Below are positions 58,119-64,000 of a stretch of 64,000 bases of DNA, in pieces. The stretch is from Arachnopeziza araneosa (taxonomy: Eukaryota; Ascomycota; Leotiomycetes; Helotiales; Arachnopezizaceae), in the NCBI GenBank assembly GCA_003988855.1, contig QYAI01000100.1, positions 1 to 64,000 of the forward strand, written 5' to 3'. Within the stretch, counting starts at the first letter, position 1. Every line of letters starts with the position of its first letter. The notes below the pieces were generated by a model. That model saw only the letters and a list, made by a program, of their open reading frames with translations. It ran no database searches and had not been told where the DNA came from. The translations under genes and the position numbers were made by a program.

Positions 58119-59158
58119 TCAACCATCCGATTCATCAAAATCATCAAACATTCCCGCATCGGGATTCACTTCCCTCATTCGCCGTGCCTGATCTTCATCC
58201 TTGCTCTTCTCCAGATCCAACAATGCTGCTCGGCATGCCTCTTTGTCGAAGTGATCTGGCCACCCGTGGCTAAGATACGTATTGTAAACATCCTGGATCT
58301 CACATTAGCCCTCCGACGAGTTTTGATGGTTGGATGCCGGATTTTTCAGGGACCTACCGCTGCATGCTTCCTCTGCCCTTCAATCGCTTCACTGACCCCC
58401 TCCTCGACTTGATACTGCCATGGGCCCTGCAGCCGCAAGAGCTGCTCCTCCACAGCCGGCCTCTCAGCACGAGAATAGAACCTCCCCGACATAGGCCGCC
58501 CAACGGGATTCGGAACCAGCATCCATACGATTTTCTTATATCTCTCCGTCCATGCGTCCAAGAATTCCTTGATCGGGGTCCTACGATGCCTTGTCCACTT
58601 CTCCGCCAGAGGAAGAGCATCGTAATCCTCGTACGGCACCTCGATGGGTGATCGCGGCCCCATATCCGTGATAATCCCCTCGTTTGTATCGAGAATCAGC
58701 GCCGTCCCCTCGCGATCCACGCTCCGAGTAAGGTAGACGCAATGGTCTGGGAGGGGATAGATGCTTTCCGCGAAGGAGCTGCCCGTGTCTTGGTCGGACG
58801 AGTGATCAATTGGTATGGTTTCCCAGTGGACGCAGAGTCGTTCATTCGGATTTTCGGGGCGCAGGTAGGGAAGGTATTTGAGGAGGGAGCGGACCGTAGC
58901 ATTTTTGGAGGAATCTATTGAGGGGTGGAGCGTTGGCCAGCCACTGAAGGGAGGGAGGATGAGGGCAGATGAGGGAAGATAGGGATGCAGGATGAGTTGT
59001 TGGTAGAATTCAACAACGGCGAGGACGGTTTCGTCGCGGGAGTACATTTTGATGGCGTGGTGTTGTGGAGAATGAGAGGTGAGACGTTGATTGACAGTCG
59101 TTGTCAGTGGGGTGAATAAATTTCCTGCGCAGGGGCTACCAAGCTTTACGAGTACCAT
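58119..59158 (-). CDS. Uncharacterised conserved fungal protein
   Basis: This is a 324-residue protein in two minus-strand exons (58358-59158 and 58119-58292; 65-bp intron). Two starts are possible: ATG at 59158 or, 37 codons later, ATG at 59047 (MYSRDETVLAVVEFYQQL), which looks like the natural family start. Recognisable blocks are LILPPFSGWP, LLKYLPYL, VHWETIPI, YPLPDHCVYLTRSVDREGTALILDT and, after the splice, VYNTYLSHGWPDHFDKEACR. I have seen this pattern in many ascomycete genomes without an assigned function. It is soluble, has no signal peptide and is complete. Confidence 0.8.
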
Positions 59159-59307
59159 GCAGCTCGAATGGGAATAAGCGAGATCAGGCGTCGTCAGTCA
59201 AAATCGCCTACTACAACTATTTGGTAAGTTGTTTACTTGATAGATAAAGATACGTATATAAAGATATTTAGTTCGCGACCATCTAATTACCTTCCATCCA
59301 TCTTTTC

Positions 59308-61236
59308 TCAAGCACCCACAACCTTAGCAACGATCTTCTTGTAGAGCTCTACCAACGAAGTCGCATTGACAATATCTAGGCTGCTAGTTGTGTAGCGGCG
59401 TCCGCGGTTTTGGATCGGAGGAGGAGCAGAATCTCTCGAGTTCCTGAAAAGAGGCGCGAAACGCGCGTCGTGAGTGAGTGCCAAGTCTTCTGGCTGGGGC
59501 ACGGGAATTCCAGTGATGATCTGCGTAGACGAGGCAGATCTTACCGTTTTGTCTTGTTGCTGCATGGCCGAAAAGTACAGGATGTTACAGAGAAGCCACT
59601 CATTAATACCAGTCCAGATGCTTGTGTCCAGTTTCGACTGCATGCCATCCCGCTCAGCGATATAACCAACATCCTCGATAACACCGAGATCTACTGAACA
59701 TGCTGGCTGGCCGAGTCTGTAGCGATAACTGGCGAAAGCGTCCAAGAAAGAGCTTCCAGCAGCATAATTGACTTGACCTTTCTGCCCTACCAGTCCCGAG
59801 ATACTAGAGAGCATCGTGAAAAGGTCAAGTTTCAAACCCAGTTTCTTAGAAATATTGTGAAGGTTCCAGGTCCCTTGTATCTTACAAGCAAGAGTTTCGT
59901 GGTAGTCGGTGATGTCTATAGACGAGAATATTTGATCCTGAGAATAAGTTAGCGTACAATGTCCCGACCGATCAAGAATCATTGGAGGAACTTGCTCATA
60001 GAACCATTGCTCCTTGTATAATACTAGCGATTGGTATCGTCGTTGCACGGAAAGCTTTATCAACGTCGGATGACACTGCAACGTCAGCGGTAGGAGCTCA
60101 ATCTGACACCCTAGAGACTTAATCTCCTTGACAACACCTTGAGACTTTTCATCATCATGACCACTGCGAGAGATTACAGCAAGATGCTTAGCACCCATTT
60201 TAGCCATGTAAAGAGCAAGAGAAGCGCAAAGTCCCTTTAACCCTCCCACAATCAAATAGGAAGCACCATCGCGAAACTTTATCGTCTTGAGCGCTCGACG
60301 AACCGGTACTTTGACTTCAGGCTCGAGTCCATCAGTGATGATAACCTTCCCAATGTGCTTTTAAGCTCTCAAGAATCGAATTGCAGATGGCACATCTACG
60401 AAAGAGAAGGTATGGATAGGTGCGATTGGTTTGACATGACCATCCTTAATAAGCGCAAACAGTCCTGCTGGGAGTCGTTTAACCAGATTGTCCGGAGCTC
60501 TCTCGTGAGACATGTCCGCCGCCATAAAATAGACGTTCCGATCGAATGGTTCCATAGAGAGGGAGTTACGGTCAAGAATGTGCTTCTTCCCGATCTCGGC
60601 CATTCTCCCACCATCAGCCAGGAGGCGAAAGGATTCGTCGAGCATATCACCAGTGAGAGAGTTAAGAACAACATCAATTCCTTTCCCGTTTGTTGCTCTC
60701 ATAATCTCTGAAGCGAAGTCGGTATTTCTGGAGTTGAAGATACGCTCATCTGCTAAGCCAAAAGTTGATTTAAGGAAGTCTCTCTTTTCTGTCGTCCCAA
60801 CAGTCACAAAGAGCTCCGCACCAACATTCTGGTAAAGCTGAATGGCTGCTATTCCAACAATGACATCTTTGTAGTTCATACCAGCAGCAAACAACTCGAC
60901 TTCAAGGCAACCCATTCCCAGTGCAAGTAGCACTGGTGAGATCTCTCCATAGTGAATGGAATCGATGTTTCCGAGTCTCTCTGCTCTTAACCTGATAGGA
61001 GTGTAGCTCGCATGAAGATCAAGAACCTCAGTTTGGAGACTGCCAAGGTCATCCTTCTGGTATTTGGTGAGAAGTGAATCGCAAAATTCTGGGCTCAGAA
61101 AGTGGGAATGACGGGTAACCTGGCCAGATTCTCGGCCTCGCCGGCGGGCCCCTGTAGCTCGGTTAGCGGCCGCATCAGAATAAGGGGGCTGCCGGTACAC
61201 CCACTCGTATCTTGAGCGAAGCGAGGAGCACAGCAA
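59308..61236 (-). pseudogene. Highly reducing polyketide synthase fragment (ER and KR domains)
   Basis: One minus-strand frame covers 61236-59308 with a TAA at 60361-60363. Upstream of the stop is an enoyl reductase: LEVELFAAGMNYKDVIV jumps directly to GIAAIQLYQNVGAELFVTVGTTEKRDFL, missing the middle of the domain with the usual nucleotide-binding loop region. It continues with ERIFNSRNTDFASEI, GKGIDVVLNSLTGDMLDES and IGKKHILDRNSLSM. Downstream is a ketoreductase (IVGGLKGLCASLALYMAKMGAKHL, LFTMLSSISGLVGQKGQVNYAAG, LDAFASYR). It ends at SLVELYKKIVAKVVGA, just before the expected acyl-carrier domain. KS, AT, DH and ACP are absent. With an internal deletion, a stop and both ends lost, it cannot make a polyketide. 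Confidence 0.9.
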
Positions 61237-61393
61237 ACACTATGTGTGCTACCGAGAGAGATCGAATATCTTTAACTTCAATACTACCTACTACCTAGAT
61301 TTTTCCGCCTCACGCTGCAGAACGAAAGACTGCAAAACACAGACAAGTCGCGGAAACCTTCGACGTGCACCACCGTGAGAGCTGCAGCTAATT

Positions 61394-61633
61394 ATGGCGT
61401 GGGCAACTTCCCGCAACCTGAGAACTCGGTGGTTTCCTCCGACGCCCAAATTTACAGACCAGAATATTCCCACGCAAGAGGGCAAGGTCTTCATTGTCAC
61501 CGGAGGCAATGCAGGTGTGGGATATGCCTTGATCGCATCCAAACTCGCTATTCTTTGGCGTCCGATGATCTGGAGGTCACCTTCTATCACCCGTGACAAG
61601 TTGGTTGGGAGCAATCCTGGCCAGGTCCCCTAG
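61394..61633 (+). pseudogene. Short-chain dehydrogenase N-terminal fragment
   Basis: The frame starts with ATG and carries FPPTPKFTDQNIPTQEGKVFIVTGGNAGVGYAL. This is the N-terminal end of a Rossmann-type SDR with TGGNAGVG as the cofactor loop. Similarity ends about 20 residues later and the frame stops, so only about a fifth of the enzyme remains. It sits beside the PKS fragment on the opposite strand. Confidence 0.7.
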
Positions 61634-61651
61634 ATCTGCGATTAGATACTC

Positions 61652-61905
61652 TTACGTTACTCGGTTCAGACAGCGGGTAAACTGACCATATTGAAGTAAT
61701 ACGTCGTGTAGATCTCGGTACTGTGTTTTCCCTGCCACCTTTTGGTACATCCATAGGTTTGTGAACTGGGCCCAGAAGGGTCCTTTGAAATGAGAGGAGC
61801 AATGTTCGCTGTATACCGATTCGTCAGAAGTAAGAGGCACAGGGCAGAGCCATTACACTGCATACGCGAAGCGTATACCGGACTGATACCCTGATTGGCC
61901 ATTGA
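61652..61905 (-). pseudogene. Cytochrome P450 N-terminal fragment
   Basis: A minus-strand frame carries FKGPFWAQFTNLWMYQKVAG and DLHDVLLQYG, the typical segment after the membrane anchor of fungal P450s (proline-rich hinge, then helix A). The haem-binding cysteine region and nearly all the rest are missing. Together with the PKS and SDR fragments it looks like debris of a metabolite cluster. Confidence 0.55.
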
Positions 61906-62363
61906 AGCGGTAACAATGCACGCAGCAGAGCAGCGGTGATTACCATTATTTACCGTAAGATCTTCCTAAGATATAAGAGAGTAAAAGAGGTTAGTGCTTG
62001 GGTCTCGGAGAAGAAGAGTCTCCTCGGTAGATTGTTGATGACAAAACTAATTACTTCCCGTGACAGAGGTGAAGAGCCAATGGAACTTCCTTGATAACTC
62101 GGGACCTCGATTTCAGGAACAGCATATACAACGTGTAATGAGAAGATCAAGAACCATCTCAGCTGAGATTCGAATAATCATGCCTTCAAAGGACACCTGT
62201 TAAAAGGCGACTGCGTCTGACAAGCCCCCATTTTTGGTGGCCCTCCCGAATCGGCAACCCTGTCCAGAACCCCAGCTCTCGTCATCCTCCTCTTATCAAG
62301 CGAAGATGTTGTATTCTCCCCTTCTCCGTCTCTCTCCATTTATCCTTCACCTCTCCCAACACA
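61906..62363. other. Intergenic region
   Basis: No gene is seen; the end holds the upstream region of the DUF3445-type gene. Confidence 0.4.
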
Positions 62364-63657
62364 ATGTCACTTGTTTCTTCCTCTGTCGCCACATGGGCCA
62401 CGATGTCTCCCTGGCTTACGTTGCTCGGAGTGGTGGCTGTTATTCTATATCTTATAAGTAGACGACGGACTCTCAAAGTAGTGAGTAATTAGCATCAGAG
62501 CTGAATATCAAAGATAGATGGTCAACTTTCCTCTAGGATAGATCGACGCTCAGGTCTGAGAAGAGCCCCGAGGAGAAAGATCCCTTCCGCATAACTCCCC
62601 TCCCAGACTTTGACTGGCGCACCACCGAACCCCCAAAAATACGGAACTTCAAGCCAAAGTTCCACCTTACAATGGGTACCCTCCAGCTTCTCACTCCATG
62701 CTCCCCTTGATTCCTAACGCTCGTCAGGACTGGCCAACACCACCCTTTCCGAGCTCATCCACTTTGACTCCAACTACCTCACGCGGATCCAATACCGAAC
62801 CAAGACCATCTCGGCCCATCCACACATCACCCTCGGAGCCCTTCCGCCAGTCACGCCAGCGGTAGACGAGCTCTACACCTGGCTCGTGACGGCCTACCTC
62901 CCAACGCGGGTCCCCCAACTGTTCCAGCTCCGTCCCCTACAGGCACCCACGGCGCTGTTCAACACGGCAACCACGCTCTCGCTGCCACTCGCGCCCTCGG
63001 AAGATCCCCTTCAGACACTCAAGCTCCTGGGCCAGAACCTGGACGAGGAGATCCTGCTGCTCTTGCCGAGCGAGGACGGTGACGGGTACCGATGGAGCGG
63101 CCATGCGCTCTGCGGCGCGGCGGGCTTCAACCCCGTCGAGAAGATCGGGCTGAAGCTGAGGGACGTCCACGGACCCGTGCCCGGCTACAAGCAGAAGCTC
63201 GAGATGAGCATGGACCGCTTCTTCGAGCGGCTGGAGGTTGGAAAGGTCGTGGTCCGGAGCAACGTAGGCGGCCCCCTCCACCGCAACGGGATCTCGTGAC
63301 TGACGAGCACAGTGGATGATCCAGACGCACCCGCATCTGTACGCCGTCGACGAGTCCAACCACCTCTACGAGGGCCAGGCGATTGAAGAGGAAGAGGTCG
63401 ACGTGGCGCAGTCTTATTTCCGCGTCGAGCGCCAGACGCTGCATCGGCTCCCGCGGACAAAGGCTGTCATCTTCATGTTCAAGACGTATCTGTACCCGTT
63501 GTCGCAGTTGAGAGAGGAGGGGTATGGAGAGGAGTTGGCGCAGGCGGTTGATGGGTTGAGGGAGGGGAGTGTGCCCGGGATGTGGGTTTATAAGAGGGGG
63601 GTGGTGTGGGGAGAGCAGGTGAAGGAGTATTTGAGGAGTCCACTTGAACGAGATTGA
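62364..63657 (+). CDS. DUF3445 protein, haem-dependent oxidative N-demethylase-like
   Basis: This is a 378-residue protein in four exons: 62364-62480, 62537-62675, 62728-63263 and 63313-63657. The last intron (49 bp) removes an in-frame TGA and joins VVVRSN to WMIQTHPHLY, as the family requires. The N-terminus has one membrane anchor (WLTLLGVVAVILYLI). The DUF3445 domain begins at DFDWRTTEPP and shows FKPKFHLTMGL, LIHFDSNYLTRI, LCGAAGFNPVEKIG (haem-side segment) and the C-terminal TLHRLPRTKAVIFMFKTYLYPL. Characterised bacterial relatives are PAS-fold haem enzymes that N-demethylate small amines. The fungal substrate is unknown. It lies next to a relic PKS cluster but is itself intact. Confidence 0.88.
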
Positions 63658-64000
63658 GTTGGAGATGAGAGAGCGAGGAGAGCGAGGAGAAGAGGCCGGG
63701 ATGGTTGCAACTGTAGGAGCAGGTTTGAGAAGAATCTCGTGGTATTCGCACCCAATGAGTCACGCTAGCTAGACATTACCCACAATCAGAAGACAGATTG
63801 CCACCCAAGGAACCCTTTCATCCATCTATAAACCTCGAATTTGATATGGTCCCAATCTGACTCAGACTCCAGGCTGGGAGAATGAATATCCCGTCAGGTA
63901 CTTATTTGACTTCTGTTTGCCATAAATCTTACTTGCACTCTGAGTGACACTCTTCCTCGGTGTTACAACCGACTTTCTCACATTAGCTATTCTTTTTGAA
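63658..64000. other. Window end, no gene seen
   Basis: Only a short purine-rich direct repeat (gagagcgagga, 63668-63690) is seen; no coding region is supported to the window end. Confidence 0.4.

Noticed and set aside
63264..63312. In-frame TGA suggesting that the DUF3445 gene is broken
   Set aside because: A 49-bp GT-AG intron removes it and restores the family motif, so the gene is intact.
1..64000. CRISPR arrays, bacterial operons, rRNA or tRNA genes
   Set aside because: None is seen; the short tandem repeats are coding minisatellites or microsatellites without spacer structure, and no clear tRNA clover-leaf was recognised by eye.

Overview
The window is filamentous ascomycete (Pezizomycotina) DNA. 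Genes carry short GT-AG introns (about 42-120 bp), both strands are used, and the gene types are typical of filamentous fungi: HET-domain genes, a STAND/NACHT-ankyrin relic, a hybrid histidine kinase, NmrA-like and SDR oxidoreductases, a killer-toxin-like GH18 chitinase beside a LysM gene, and a decayed reducing polyketide synthase. The class (perhaps Leotiomycetes) is a guess from the gene mix. Exon boundaries below were derived by hand from splice sites and frame continuity.

Layout. 1-1.5 kb: AT-rich dispersed and tandem repeats. 2-6.3 kb: an intact HET gene, then a NACHT-ankyrin pseudogene and a second broken gene. 7.3-15.6 kb: conserved genes (SDR, RhoGAP, RRS1, mitochondrial ribosomal mS29), with RRS1 and mS29 divergent over 217 bp. 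16.3-22.6 kb: a frameshifted membrane-protein gene, a truncated thioesterase and an intact 8-exon hybrid histidine kinase. 23.4-31.9 kb: a secreted repeat protein, a second copy of the AT-rich repeat beside a SNF2 helicase relic, an NmrA-like gene, a membrane-anchored ricin-B lectin, and a fatty-acid-hydroxylase-like gene cut by one in-frame TAG. 32.5-33.3 kb: a probable terminal-inverted-repeat element holding a 27-base assembly gap. 33.7-37.2 kb: a second HET gene and a decayed gene. 38.2-43.7 kb: RPS28 and HIS1 (divergent), a small membrane protein and a GPI-type wall protein. 45.5-49.1 kb: one large decayed gene. 49.6-57.7 kb: the chitinase/LysM divergent pair. 58.1-63.7 kb: an uncharacterised fungal protein, fragments of a PKS, an SDR and a P450 (a relic metabolite cluster), and an intact DUF3445-type haem oxidase gene.

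Themes. (1) Housekeeping genes are intact, while nonself-recognition and secondary-metabolism genes are largely broken and lie next to repeats. (2) The strongest accessory system is the head-to-head pair at 49.6-57.7 kb: a secreted multidomain chitinase with a C-terminal nuclease-like module and a secreted multi-LysM chitin binder sharing one 871-bp promoter region.
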